From Dicyema japonicum (lineage: Eukaryota > Dicyemida > Rhombozoa > Dicyemidae), in the NCBI GenBank assembly GCA_011109175.1, contig RDEW01000016.1, forward strand, positions 1,051,653-1,115,652: a stretch of 64,000 nucleotides of DNA, in the 5' to 3' direction. Positions 45,850 to 57,900 of this stretch are shown here, piece after piece. The stretch's first letter is position 1. The number at the start of each line of letters is the position of its first letter. A program made the translations under genes and the position numbers. The notes under the pieces were generated by a model. It was not told where the DNA came from. It saw nothing but the letters and a program-made list of their open reading frames with translations, and made no database searches.

Positions 45850-46545
45850 ATTTAAATGAATTTATCAGTTGTTTTTTAAATTTAGTTTATTTTTAATATT
45901 TAATTATATTTAATTAAAAATCATTGTCATTTAATTTGGAAATTTAAAAGACCACTATAACATCTGATAATTGATCGACTTTTGAAGACTGATAATACAT
46001 TTCATGCAGCATTAGACCTAGTGGTATGGCTCCCATAGGTCTTCTTTTCTTATTGCGGATCTAACCCTTCGTCTTGTTTTTTTAACTGCATGGAATAATT
46101 TATTGGATAGATCAGCAGTTCCGCGTATGAATACTGATTGTAAAGACCATAGAACTTAATTTTATATTATCTTAATATATGGAATAGTGGTTTTAAAGCT
46201 TAAAGTGTTACAGCAACCTCTATATTTAAGAAATTATTTTTATGAATTATGCTAATTTACTCAATTATGTTCTACCATGATTTTGCTATGGCAACTACTT
46301 AGCATACGACGGTTAAGAATAATTTTGCTGAGACTGTACTGCAGCTGTTACTTGCTAAGAAAGCAATGGAGATTTTCTGACAGAACCATTATTATCGTCA
46401 TCATCAGTCGCGTGGCTCACGTACGATGTGGTGGCATTGCACAATTTATGTGAAAAGGAGCCGCAAAATCCCTATCCCTTCTTCATTGAGACGTGGATGG
46501 TGTCGTGCATTACTACTTATTTCCGGCGATGTCTAACCGAATCCA
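45850..46545. other. Intergenic, upstream of ARFGEF
   Basis: Must hold the ARFGEF promoter, but no motif is clear. Some GC-richer sequence from about 46,380 to 46,545 may belong to the 5' end of the following LINE. Confidence 0.35.
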
Positions 46546-46549
46546 GGAC

Positions 46550-49260
46550 CGCCATTGATTATTGCCCAAATCAACATAAATGGAATTTGAACAAAGGTTA
46601 TTGAGATTACGATTTTTCAGTCCAACTCAGTGGATATCGCTGTAATTCAAGACTCAAAGGTTACTCATAAAGATTCAACTCCAACGTTTCCTGGATATTA
46701 CGTGCTCCGGAAAGACCGAAAATTTGGAAGAGGTGGAGGCTTACTTACCATTGTCTATAATCAGAGTAATGTTGTGGATTTTCAAATTACATATCAAGCT
46801 TTATGGACACTGAAGATCCATTAGAACAACTCACAGTGAAAATAAAGTTACACTCACTCCGAATGACTATAGCAAGTGTGTATATCCCTCCAATTTCTTT
46901 ATGCTATAAAGGCTATTGTCCTAATCTTGAACAGTTCACAATATTGGAAAGTTATAATTTGTGGAGATATGAACGCCAAGAGCCCAATTTGGTACACAAA
47001 CAATTGGACCGAAGAGGATCTATTATATTAGACAACATTGACGACTTGGTAATCCTTAACAACAGGAATAAACACACAGAACTCCTTCAAGAAATGGTGA
47101 CTCTCCAACCTCACCAGATCTGACTCTTGCCGCCCCATCAATTGCTTTGACTATTAAATGGGACATTATCTACGCACACAGATCACAATCCAATACTATT
47201 GAAAATCCTGGGAAAACACAAGATTAATGTAACTCGCAATACTTTCATCAACTTCTCACGTGCGAATTGGCTTGAGTACATGATTTTTATTGAAGACTCC
47301 CTATCCTCTTTCCGAATAGAGAACTTTCCCTCGATGGATTTATTAATGAAAAGATTTTGCAAGCCCGAAAAAAGTTTATTCCAAAGGGACGATTCAAGAC
47401 TTTTTCAGATAAATTCGACATAGAAAACGAGGGTCCTTATTGCAAGAAGAAATAAACTAAAGATAACTATAGAATACTGAAATTACAGATCTGAATAAGG
47501 AAATTACCAAAAGGATCAGAAATAAAAACAAAAAAATGGGAGGTTGCTTTGATGTCTGTAAACAGACACACAATGACATCATCCTTATGGAGAACACTAC
47601 GGAAACTCAAAAGATTCCTATACAACATACACCAGGAATTAATCCTGACACATTATGAAATTTTATGTCAGTTTAAGCCACAAACCATATTCAAACCGAA
47701 ACACAAGAAAAAATATCCATACATCGAATATTTCAAACCACTGGAGGTATTTCATGCAATTAAATACATGTAAATACAAAATCCAAAGGGGTGGATGACA
47801 TTTCAATTACTGAATTGAATCACTTGGGGCCAATAGCAATCGATGCCCTTACTGAGATTTTCAATTACTGTGAATAGAAATGGAATTCCCCTATTATGGA
47901 AAAAATCACTTATACATCCAATACCTAAAAAGAACAAAGCCTTAGACGACCCCTGGAGTTATCGTCCAATATCGATTCTTTGTGGTCTTTCAAGAACATT
48001 GGAAAAATTAATCCTCCGCAAGATTACTTATTCGCTCGATCTTGCTAGTTTCCAACATGGCTTCAGATCGGGATACTCAACTTCAACACATCTAACAAAA
48101 CTAACTCAGTTCGTCACGGATGGACTGAACTACTCAAAACCACATAAAAGAAAGGTACTTGTCGCTCTGGATATCGAGAAGGCGTTTGATTCGGTACCGA
48201 GGAAGACTCTAACAACAAAAATTTTGACACCGATATCCATCCGAAAATCCAGATGTGGCTGGCCAATTTCATTAATGGTAGAAGAGGCCAAGTTGTCATG
48301 AATAATAGAAAATCCTCCCCAACGGGGTCCCTCAAGGATCCCCTTTATCACCAACCTCGTTCAATTTATTTACAAGAGATCTTCCAAATCCAAACATCCA
48401 AAATACCATCCTTCTGTCTTATGCCGACGATCNAATGGTAGAAAAGGCCAAGTTGTCATTAATAATAGAAAATACCTCCCCAACGGGTCCCTCAAGGATC
48501 CCCTTTATCACCAACCTCGTTCAATTTATTTACAAGAGATCTTCCAAATCCAAACATCCAAAATACCATCCTTCTGTCTTATGCCGACGATCTCATTGTC
48601 GCAGCAAGACACCAAGACTATAAAGAAGCTGCACGTTCAGGAGACCCTCAACATTATGAACCCATGGAAAACCACATGAAAATATCCCCTGGGAAGTCGA
48701 GCACTCCGATTATCTCTTCCTACAGGAAACATACATCCTTCGATCCTAAATTAACTTGGAATGGATAGCTTATCCCAGTTAATAAGAACCCATCAATCCT
48801 TGGAGTTACATACGACCCGTTGATGATGTTCACACATCATGTGGACACAATAATTTCAAGAGTTCAAAAAAAATGGGGATCTCAAGACCTTTGCTAGATC
48901 TTCAATATCTTAACTTTCTCATCTCAAATTACCGACAATGGAACATGCATGTACGGCGTACACCCTTGTCAATATCCACCAGAACAAATTAGAGGGCATA
49001 CAAAACCAATGCCTCCGGATCCTTCTTAATGTGACAGAATGACGCCTACGTCAGAAATGAGGAACACATTAGATTTCAAAAAAGTGACGAACAAAAAATT
49101 CTTGAAAATGGTGCGATCTTCTGATAGCCCCTTGAAGATGAGCTTCTTGCCTACCAGAAGTATGCTCGCAAATTCGAGATCAAACCTTCCACCTTTTGTA
49201 CGATATAAAAAATTGCAATGTCGAAGCAAAGCAGGACGCACTGACACCGGGATCACTTAA
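46550..49260 (+). mobile_element. Jockey-like LINE with endonuclease and reverse transcriptase, decayed
   Basis: Plus-strand pieces in order: endonuclease start with VDIAVIQDSKVTHKD and RKFGRGGGLLTIVYN (about 46,630-46,770) and ICGDMNAKSPIW-like residues (about 46,960); reverse transcriptase with IHPIPKKNKALDDPWSYRPI (about 47,915-47,975), FQHGFRSGYSTSTHL (about 48,050) and VALDIEKAFDSVPRKTL (about 48,165); then SPT-x-SLKDPLYHQP (a broken GVPQGS block) and LSYADDLIVAA (about 48,580). A C-terminal tail follows to about 49,050. Stops and shifts are frequent. Part of it is duplicated around an N at 48,433. Confidence 0.82.
48274..48592. repeat. 159-base duplication split by a single N
   Basis: Bases 48,274-48,432 and 48,434-48,592 are near-identical; the N at 48,433 lies exactly between. 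Both begin aatggtaga and end tgccgacgatc. Collapsing the two copies restores one reverse transcriptase region, so this is most likely an unmerged contig overlap. Confidence 0.85.
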
Positions 49261-50800
49261 TTAGACGATACTTTGTCCTCTTTCCAGTGTTCCCGGAGTC
49301 ATAATAATATCAACAGAGGTGGGTAATACCATGAGTTTTTGCAAACAGAAAAGTTTGTGAAAAGCGAAAGTATGTTCTCGCAAATGAATCATGATAATAG
49401 TTCCTCGTGTAATGAAATGTAATGGGATTATTGCTAAGGTATTGATACTGTCGGAAGTGGTTAGAAACCTCAAGGCTCATATATAGGCAAATGTGATCAA
49501 AGCACTCTATAGCGTGTCCTTGACTCACGCTAGTCGAATGCTCTTGTACAACCAACTGTGCAAGAGGAAAAAAATAGGATTTAACGGACTCTTTGTTAAG
49601 GGAAGGAAAAGATGTGAGAAATTTTCCGACAATAAACTGTGTCATTAATATAATCATATATGTGGAGCTTAATAATTTTGCTCATTTTTCGAACCCTGTG
49701 ATTTGTTGTATCCGATAAATCTTTAATTAGAATGTTGTGGCTCCCTATATCTTCAAATCCGTCAATTTGTCCATTCATATTGGAAGATAAGGGCTTTTAC
49801 CATGAACAATGTAAACAATTCTTCCATGTTAAAGAAATACAAATGCAGGCTAAGGAAGGAACGAAAAATTACATCTATAATAAGATGTAGACATGTGCAC
49901 AGTGCACCAGAGATACGATCTGTGTATTACTACCGGTCTTTTTCCAAAGAGTAGTAATGTTTCCATTACAAGCAATTTAGTGTTTGAGGTTCTCCAACAC
50001 ACTTTAGATCATCCACAAATTTTGGTTCTGAGTAGACCAAATTACTTGTTCCGTCGTCCTGAGTTTCCATTACATAATAATAACAGTTATTACAATTAAT
50101 CGAGGAATGAGGCACATCAAGGCTGTTCTTAGTTTTTTTAGGTTACATCTTTGTTGATTTATTATCATAATTATTTTTTATTGATCCATTATTAATCTGC
50201 TTGACTTATTAATTGATTTTATAGTCTATTTGAATTATGAAATCACTAAATTTAAATGCACGAAAATTATCATCGATTGTCTTATTAGTAGGTTAATTGA
50301 AAATGGTAGAGTAAATACTTTCAACTTTTGACAGCTCAATGTTCTTTTCGATTTTGGGCTTTGAATCCGGATTCTACATGAAATGTCGGATTTCCAATGT
50401 CTAAAAGTCGTCATCTTTGTCCACCCCTCACGAGAAGAAGAATGAAAAAGGTTAGACATAGATTTACACCATTTCAATCTTCCACCCAATTAACAAATAG
50501 GTAACTCGTCAATGTCCAGAGTGGTTCTCTAAATGTTTTAAAGATAGAAAATAAGATATTATTAAAAAACTCAACATTTAATAAACAAATTCCTTGTTCA
50601 GTCCGTGCACGTTGAAAAAATTGAAATCCAGAGTGATTCGTTCACTGGATCACAATCGATGCTTGATTGCCCTCCCTGCACCCTTTTGGAAGAGTGACAT
50701 AGATTGTAAATAAACTCGAGTTAGTGATAGTCAAATAATTATTCCTGACAAACTTGATGTTGATTTGAGCCAATTTTAAAAATTAAATCTTTATTGAATT
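49261..50800. other. No gene recognised
   Basis: The open frame at 49,310-49,657 (minus) and shorter ones show no family motif. 50,100-50,230 is strongly AT-rich. Part may be old LINE remains, but I cannot support a call. Confidence 0.35.
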
Positions 50801-50807
50801 CGCATAC

Positions 50808-52098
50808 TCAAAAAGAGACATCGCTGTCAAAAATCAAGGTATCAATTGACTGTTCTTCAGAAAGGGAAACAAAATTTTCCCTATTAGGGCAGTTTTCAAC
50901 AAAAAACCAATTTTTAAAATTTTGTTCGCCAACTTTTGACTTAGTTCTCCTCGGATAAGGCGTTAGAGATGGAAATCCTATCCGAGACAGTCTCAGAAGA
51001 TGTTGAAATCCCCGAGAGCTTCTCCAATGCATGATCTAGCCAATTAAGCTTAGTAATACCAGGATCCTCAATGACCTGTCCCAAACTTTCAGAGACCACC
51101 AAAAGGCCAGGAGATTCAGTTGATTCCGATGATGATTCATTTCCAACAGCAACATCGGTCTGAGTTGGTTTGATGTCCACTTTTGCTTGATTTTCGATAA
51201 TTAAGTGTCTTTTTGTTTCCGTAAAAGCTGATTTACTTTCCTTCATGACGTGATCAGTGCAGATTGATGAATCCCTGAATTCCTTTGTTCAACAACTTGT
51301 ATGGAATTGTCAACCACATTTTTAGACATAGGTATGGCCAATTTAATTTCTTCCGTTTTTCGAACGGGAGTTTCTTTAATCGGCGGTATTTTGTGGACAA
51401 CACAAATTTTTTCTTGCTTTTCAACTGGCTTTTTAATATGTCGGATTATGTTATCCTCATTAATGGTTAAATTCTATTATGATTTAATTATATAATAATT
51501 AATTTAGCATATTTTATATTGGCTAACCTTCTCTATAATAAAATGATTCTTCACTGGAGTTTCAATTACTTGTCTAGTAATTGTAGTTTTTGCAACCGGT
51601 ATAGTTGGGTTACAGAGTCTTTGAAAGATCGTTCTTTTATTAACTTCATTTTTATCTTAAAGTTGATAAATCCGATACTACTATTTTCCGAGCAAACTTT
51701 AATTAAATGTTCAGCATATTTTGTGTACTGCCTATGCCTATTTGATAGTTTCTTTTCTTTTATTGTCGGTCCTGAAATGTTCAATTCTCCTTTTCTCGTA
51801 GTTTTGTCCTTGATTTTCTGATCCTTCTCATAATTCATTTCAATTTCTTTTATTAGTCCATTTACAGTATTTTTCATTTCGTAATGGTTATGAACAGGAA
51901 TTTCAGATTTTCTATGTAAATTGTTATATTATTTTACTGTGTCTTTGAATAAAGATTTTGAATATTGTGGAGTCTTCGAGAGGCGTCGAGGGATCCAATG
52001 TTCCACTCAATGTTTTCCCTCTTCGATTTTGTGCTCTGTAAGACGTCATAGCCGTGTTTAATCCAGTCTGAGGTATCCAGTTTAGAATGATTTTCCAT
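50808..52098 (-). CDS. Unrecognised protein, probably multi-exon, low complexity and charged
   Basis: Minus-strand exons read MENHSKLDTSDWIKHGYDVL from 52,098, KYAEHLIKVCSE near 51,720, KQEKICVVHKIPPIKETPVR near 51,400, VDIKPTQTDVAVGNESSSES near 51,170 and LSEEQSIDTLIFDSDVSF at the end (stop at 50,808). Open stretches follow each other in consistent orientation, separated by intron-sized gaps (for example 51,925-51,948), with serine- and lysine-rich content. The 'P-T-Q-T-D' motif resembles short SxIQT/KxTQT dynein light chain (LC8) binding sites. I do not recognise the family. A scaffold or centrosomal protein is one possibility, but that is a guess. The splicing is only partly resolved. Confidence 0.5.
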
Positions 52099-52139
52099 TA
52101 ATCGAATTTGCCTAGCAACATTAAATTTAAATAAATTTC

Positions 52140-52700
52140 AAATATAAAATTTTTAATTCTTTTTAATAACTCATCAAAATCTACCACGATTCATCCGGGC
52201 AACTTGATTACGCAAGCGCCGCATGGTCAATGGCCATCTCACCCCTTTCCTACACAAAATGTACAAGATCATTGGAGCAAGTTCTAGTCCACCAATCTTG
52301 AAACTTATTTTGTTGAACAACAACGAAATTTATTAAATACAAGCACCATAGACTTTTATTTAACAAAATGTGCTCATTGAAACCTACTTTATGCCAATGA
52401 AAATGGAAATACTGGATGCCTGTCGATGTTGTCTTTTTCAGTTCAGTTAGTTGAGGACTCTATTTATCTTTAACTCGATGAACCTGCAATAAATAAATTA
52501 ACCTCAGATTGATAAGCAATTATTTTGAATGATTATTGGTCAAAGGCTGAGATCAGCTAGTTAGTGATTTGGCTGTGAACCATCAACAAAATCCACTGAC
52601 AATTCAGTCGAAAATTTCGCTTTCTTGCATTGTTCTTTTTTGTTCTACTATAGTGGTATAGTACTATCCACCTTTCTCAAGTGGCTACAAAAATTTTCAC
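52140..52700. other. Intergenic, nothing recognised
   Basis: AT-rich sequence containing the upstream region of the gene starting at 52,098. No motif or repeat is evident. Confidence 0.35.
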
Positions 52701-52708
52701 TTTGTACA

Positions 52709-52920
52709 ATGGATTCGGTTCTCGATGAGTATCATAGATGGGGGATGTTGGTCAATCTTCTATTAGAGGTAAATAATACACTTGGCGTTTTGAGTTGGAC
52801 TCTAATCATCTGTTTAGGTGGTTGGACAAGTTTTGGTTAATAAATAAATTAAGTATATCATCCACGTGTTTAGTAGGTTTGGGCTGGCAAGTCATAATTT
52901 AAATAGACTGGGAGACAGAG
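52709..52920 (+). CDS. Possible small spliced gene or 5' exons, unrecognised
   Basis: From the ATG at 52,709 the frame MDSVLDEYHRWGMLVNLLLE reaches a GT-AG interval of 26 bases (52,769-52,794). Removing it joins to LDSNHLFRWLDKFWLINK and leads to a stop near 52,900. The intron length fits this genome, but no family is recognised and about 55 residues could arise by chance. Confidence 0.25.
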
Positions 52921-53202
52921 GTGATAATTGAGAGATTTTGCTACAAAAATCAAGTTACTGATAACTTAAAAATTTGCACGTGTTTTAGTCATGAAATCGT
53001 AATAAATTAATTTACAAAACAAAAAGTTAATAATCACTGGCTGTTCTCATAATTGAGAACGTATTTACCTTGACGATTAGCAAGGAAATGCGTCAATGAG
53101 CCAGCCCTTCTATCAGCGATCCAATTCTATTTAGCTTCCTATGATTCTTATCAAATAGTTTAAAAATAAAATGTCCGCCGAAAAATTCGTATTTCTTTAT
53201 CT

Positions 53203-53660
53203 TTAGGGTCTCAGCTTATCCGAGGCTAAGCCTGGGTAAAGTACAGTCATAGCAAGGTTAGAGCGAGAGAGGCTATCCACACATGTGGTGTCCCAGGCGA
53301 GGTATCTACCATTTTTCCATGAGTAGAAAGTTGTCCCGCCAGGCCTTTTGTTGGCTGGGGCAGTCCGAGAGACTCCAGCTAGACAGGGAATCCTCCCGCT
53401 TCTAGTCCTCACTCAATAACTCTATTGATTGACTGTGTCTTGGACTCTTTCCAGCACTCCTCCGGGAGGAGAGAGTGTAAAGACCTTTAGCATCGACAAC
53501 TCTTCCACATCTACAGCGATGGATCACAGAAAAATTTATTTCGAGGCGGACAAAAACTCTAATTCTTGAGGTGTTCTCATCCAATAGTGTCCCAAGTGAG
53601 GTGTATGAGAAGGCTCTGAGACATGCATCACTTTCGTTCGTCGATGCATAAGCTAAAATG
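53203..53660 (-). pseudogene. Fragment of the YLDD/RPDG LINE-like family
   Basis: Right to left: SLGTLLDENTSRIRVFVRLE (about 53,600-53,540), RCRCGRVVDAKGLYTLSSRR (about 53,520-53,470), SAGKSPRH, then RPGGTTFYSWKNGRYLAWDT and CVDSLSRSNL (about 53,340-53,250). Each block matches the element at 61,362-62,850. Here RPDG is RPGG, losing the acidic residue. Truncated at both ends. Confidence 0.75.
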
Positions 53661-53699
53661 AATTACTGAAATATATTATTTTTCTATGTTCCGAAAACT

Positions 53700-54525
53700 T
53701 TCGTCTACAAATTGGATGTCTGGACAACCACTTTATGGAACTCATTTACGCGGATGATGCTGATTTCGTTGAGGAAGATCGGGAATTTATAGACGTTATT
53801 ATGGAGAAAGCGAAAACAACTTTGAGTAAATGGTCCCTCAAAGTCAAAACTGAAATAATCACTATTTAACGAACGCCAACCCGCGTTGAGGAAAGTGGAA
53901 ACACCCGAAAACTCGGATCGTTACTTGGCGATTTAGAAGATATTACACGAAAGATGTTGGCCACAATAGCACTAAAAAATTACAATCCATTCTGATGAGA
54001 AAGAATCACATTCCTACTAAGATGCGATTACGCTTATATAAAGGATTTGTCAGACCAGTCCTCATGTACAACGCAGGTACTCGGGGAACATTAAAGAAAG
54101 ATATGGAACAACTTGACTCTTTTCACAGAGGCCAACTAAGAAAACTCCTTGGATACTCTTGGCCAAAGAAAATCTAAAACAATAAATTATACTGACTGAT
54201 TGTGGACCAATTAAGTCTGAACGTACTTGAAGCCCGCTGGCGCCTTTTTTGACAGATTCTACGGATGGGTGAACAGACACCATGCAATGCCCCCATGGAA
54301 GAATTTTTCGACCATACTGTATCTCCTGCATTCAGAGGACTTCTAAGAAGTTGTCTTCCAAGGACACATGCGGAGGATTACGCAGTGATTGGGGGCCGAC
54401 TGATGGATGCAGACGATCTGGACAAAATCAGGAAACGTGCACGACAGCGAAAGGGATGAAAATGGCTAACGGAAAAGATAATCGAAAAACATGGCACAAG
54501 CGAAATTATTATTAGTGTTTACTGG
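53700..54525 (+). mobile_element. 3' part of a TAA-tailed LINE
   Basis: LIYADDADFVEED (about 53,745), RLRLYKGFVRPVLMYNAGT (about 54,025), EQLDSFHRGQLRKLLGYSWP (about 54,105) and then EARWRLF and DADDLDKIRKRARQRKG near 54,410-54,460. The sequence ends gaaattattatta (about 54,503-54,516), a variant of the tail. Stops near 53,865 and 54,177 interrupt it. Confidence 0.8.
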
Positions 54526-54619
54526 TAACCCGAATGTGCTTTAACTAACTAACTTTCGTCTAACAAATTGAAGATGATCAGTGACTCAGTAATTATAAAT
54601 CTAAATTTTTTCACTCTCC

Positions 54620-54860
54620 ATGGTAGTCCCAACTCCACTCGAAACCCTAGTAAAGAAAACGAGTGGGCAGTTCATCTCACGTGAACGCCTACAAGGCTTG
54701 TGACACACAAGCTTACAAAAAGTACGTGGAAACTGAGAGGAACATCGAGCAAAGATGTCTGTTTAGAGAGGTGAGGATCACCCTTTTCTCTAATTTAATG
54801 ATTCTTGGTCTTCAAATTAAATTACTCATAAATATACCTGATTTAGGGTAGTCGTGGAAA
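54620..54860 (+). other. Possible short exon(s), unrecognised
   Basis: VNAYKACDTQAYKKYVETER and IEQRCLFRE form an open stretch (54,680-54,775) ending at a GT (gtgagg) that resembles a donor site. It lies just past the 3' end of IFT122, on the opposite strand. It has protein-like composition but no family that I recognise and no clear start, so it is recorded only as a candidate. Confidence 0.25.
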
Positions 54861-54911
54861 CAAATGAATAAATATTGAAAATAAATCATTAAAATGAAAG
54901 AACGAAAAGAT

Positions 54912-57900
54912 TTATTCAAAACAAAAAGGACAGACATTGTCATTCTTAAGTCTTAAAAACTCGTATTCTTCAGTCTTGAAAAACTATAAATTCACATTAT
55001 TAAGCAAACCCTCAAACATTTATCGCACGTGCTAACAGCAACTTGATCCACCAGACATCGAAAGTACCGTGTTGGAAGAGGAGGATATTTGAGAATAATA
55101 ATATCGGAAATATGCATGCTCTTCAAAATATCCCTATCAACATAAAACTTGCGACCTTTGGTGACATTCTAAATAACATTCATTATTACTCCCTGAAAGG
55201 ACAGCAAACTGTCAGAAAACAAGTCCTCGCTCTCTTTGGGCATTTCTTCGAAATTTATGCTTTCGTTGTGGTTATTGTTGTTAGTTTTCATAATTGGGAT
55301 GCTTTTTAGGAGTTTTATGACTTCTTCCGTCCTGATTCCGTCTTTGACATAAAATTCAACCAACGGAAGAGCATCTGCCATTTATAGCGAAATATACCAA
55401 AGCTGTCGAATGAGTAAACAAACTCGTGTCCACAAGTACTGCAAGTGAGATTGTTGCGACTTAAAATTGACTTTGTGGCCAGGCACATAAAACAGACGTT
55501 CGACAAATTCTTGAATAAAGTAAACTAAAACATTATTGTCAGTCAACGAAGAAGCCGAAACGGTCAAAAGTCCGTTAATTGCTTTGATTTCTTCTTCAAA
55601 AGTCAGATTCATGCTTAAAAGTCTTTCAAAACAGATCTTTGAGGTTTTATAGACTTCCAACTCCAGCCCAAGTTTTGCCATAATGAAGAGTAATAGCCTA
55701 ATAATTATAAAAATACAAACTTTTCAGATATTTCTGTCCATTTTGGAATATTTGAAAGTGAATTGTAGACAAATTGAGCTCGGTAGAAGATGTCAGTCAA
55801 AGAGTACGTCGTCAGGTAGTTATTCTAGAGGTCATATTCTGAAGTTACTGGATAATGCGGGAGTGGACTATAAGCATAGAGCACATTTGCCATGTTAGAA
55901 TATTCTCTCTGCAAATTCATCATTTCAGAGTTGTCTGATATTAAGATAGAACTACTTTCAGTCGACATATTTTTGAGTATATTTTCCCAAACTTTATGGC
56001 AGAACAACGAGGCTTCATCATAATTCCCCAATTGGCATCTTCCTCCAATATACTCCTCCGCCAACTTTAACGCCTCGTCGTACATTCCGGCTTCGAAAAA
56101 AGCTTGAATTATAATGGTGACAATTTAGTGCTTGGTCGTATTTTTCATTTTCTATGAGAACGAGTGCATTACTCTTATAAATGACTGGCTTGGTCTCTGG
56201 GTATTTATTCGCAAGGGCAAATGCCTGAAGCATTAAAAGGAAATCACCTCATTCCACAGATTTCCCTCAATATAGGCTTCGACTGCCTCGTGGATCATAT
56301 TGACGTTGAGGAAAAGCTCGGCAGCGTGGAAATATTGGTCAAGCTTAAGCAAATAGTCCCCACAAGTTTGATGACTTTTTTTGTCACTTGGGTCAAGTTT
56401 ACGTCCTACATCCACCAACCTAGTATAATTTCACGTGGGTATTACATGTCCTTCCAACCATTAAGACCCATTATTTCGATGGCCTGTTCATATTCCTTCA
56501 CGGAAACGTAAAGTTCGGCTGCATATCTAGGATTCCCTGTCATTCTCTCAAAGTTAGCTTCCTTTATTGAAATCATCCTCATTTTATTGTGGTCGCTCGA
56601 ATCAGATAACATCTGTTTTGTTGAAAAACATCATACACGTGCTTTTTGGAACATACCAATGTCTATATAAATTTGGAGTGACTGTTCGTGCTGTCCAGCT
56701 TCTTCATAAAGCTTAGCAGCCTCGTCAAACCTTCCTTGATATGCCATGATCTGAGCTAAAATAGGTTTGTTTGCTGGATCTTCGGGATCTCCAGAATCAG
56801 AAACCAAGTTCTATTATTTGTAATTACAGGATCTAACCTCAATATCTCCAATCAAGTCCAAGTAGATTATATCGTCTAATTGAATAAACAAGAGACGAGC
56901 TAAATCAAATCGAAAGACATTGAGGAAGGCCAGGGCGAGATTTCTTTTGTCAGCATCAGGAATTCCAATACAAGCAGTTTCGTAGGCGTCCCTAACGGTA
57001 AGCAGAATTAAAACCTGTATTGTTTTTTGTTAAACATTTCAAAGATTGCGTCGGTTAACGGGACTTCCTTGGCCTCGAGTTTGCTACTCGTCTGAACGTA
57101 CAAAGTGGCGAATAAAAATCCACGAATAATAGAGTCGTCCTTAATATTTTAGGTTAAATAATCACTTTGATGGTTTGCCGGTGTATTTGGCGTTCGTCCA
57201 CCACAACAGAGAATGTCTCCTCAGTCGAGTAAGCCAATAGTGAATTACAACTGAGATGCCATTTGGCGCTGATAACGTTATTTTCCTAAACTTAGATTTA
57301 TGAAAACTTGGAAAATAATGTCTTTGTTGTCCAAGTCATAAACTGTCAGCACATTCATTTTGTCTATTATGCAAACTCGGTCCCTCCAGTAGTTCAGTTC
57401 TCCGTAAATAACGGGGTGGAGTTGGTCTTCCACTATTACTTTCTTAAACAGACTGTCAATGCAAATTTCATAAACCTAAGATTGAATGAAATCTCAACTT
57501 TTCCATTTTCTAGTCCGACCAACAAGAGCTCTCTTCTCGGGCACCCCCAATGACTCCTAAAAACGTAATTGAGGATGCAAAGTTCCAAGTCCTCAAATGT
57601 GAGCCATCAAACGACGTTGTCCACAGAGAAGAGTCCTAAATGATAATTATAACGACAAGCACGCTATAAGTCACGAAACAGAAGCTAATCATGCATGCAG
57701 GCTTTTCCTGTTCCATTAAAACGACGGAAGAAATAAATTCACACGATATTTTACCGGGAATAGTAAAATCTGTGTGGTAAATATCGATTTTGGTGGACAC
57801 CCCAATCTATCGTTTGCCATAATTAAGTAACCCCGAGTTTATTTTTACTTAAATAAAGTCTTTCCACGTTTTCTCTTACTTGAAGACAAGCTACACATTA

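Noticed and set aside
49310-49657. Minus-strand 115-residue frame as a gene
   Set aside because: No motif or supporting splice junctions; it lies at the end of a decayed LINE and cannot be assigned.
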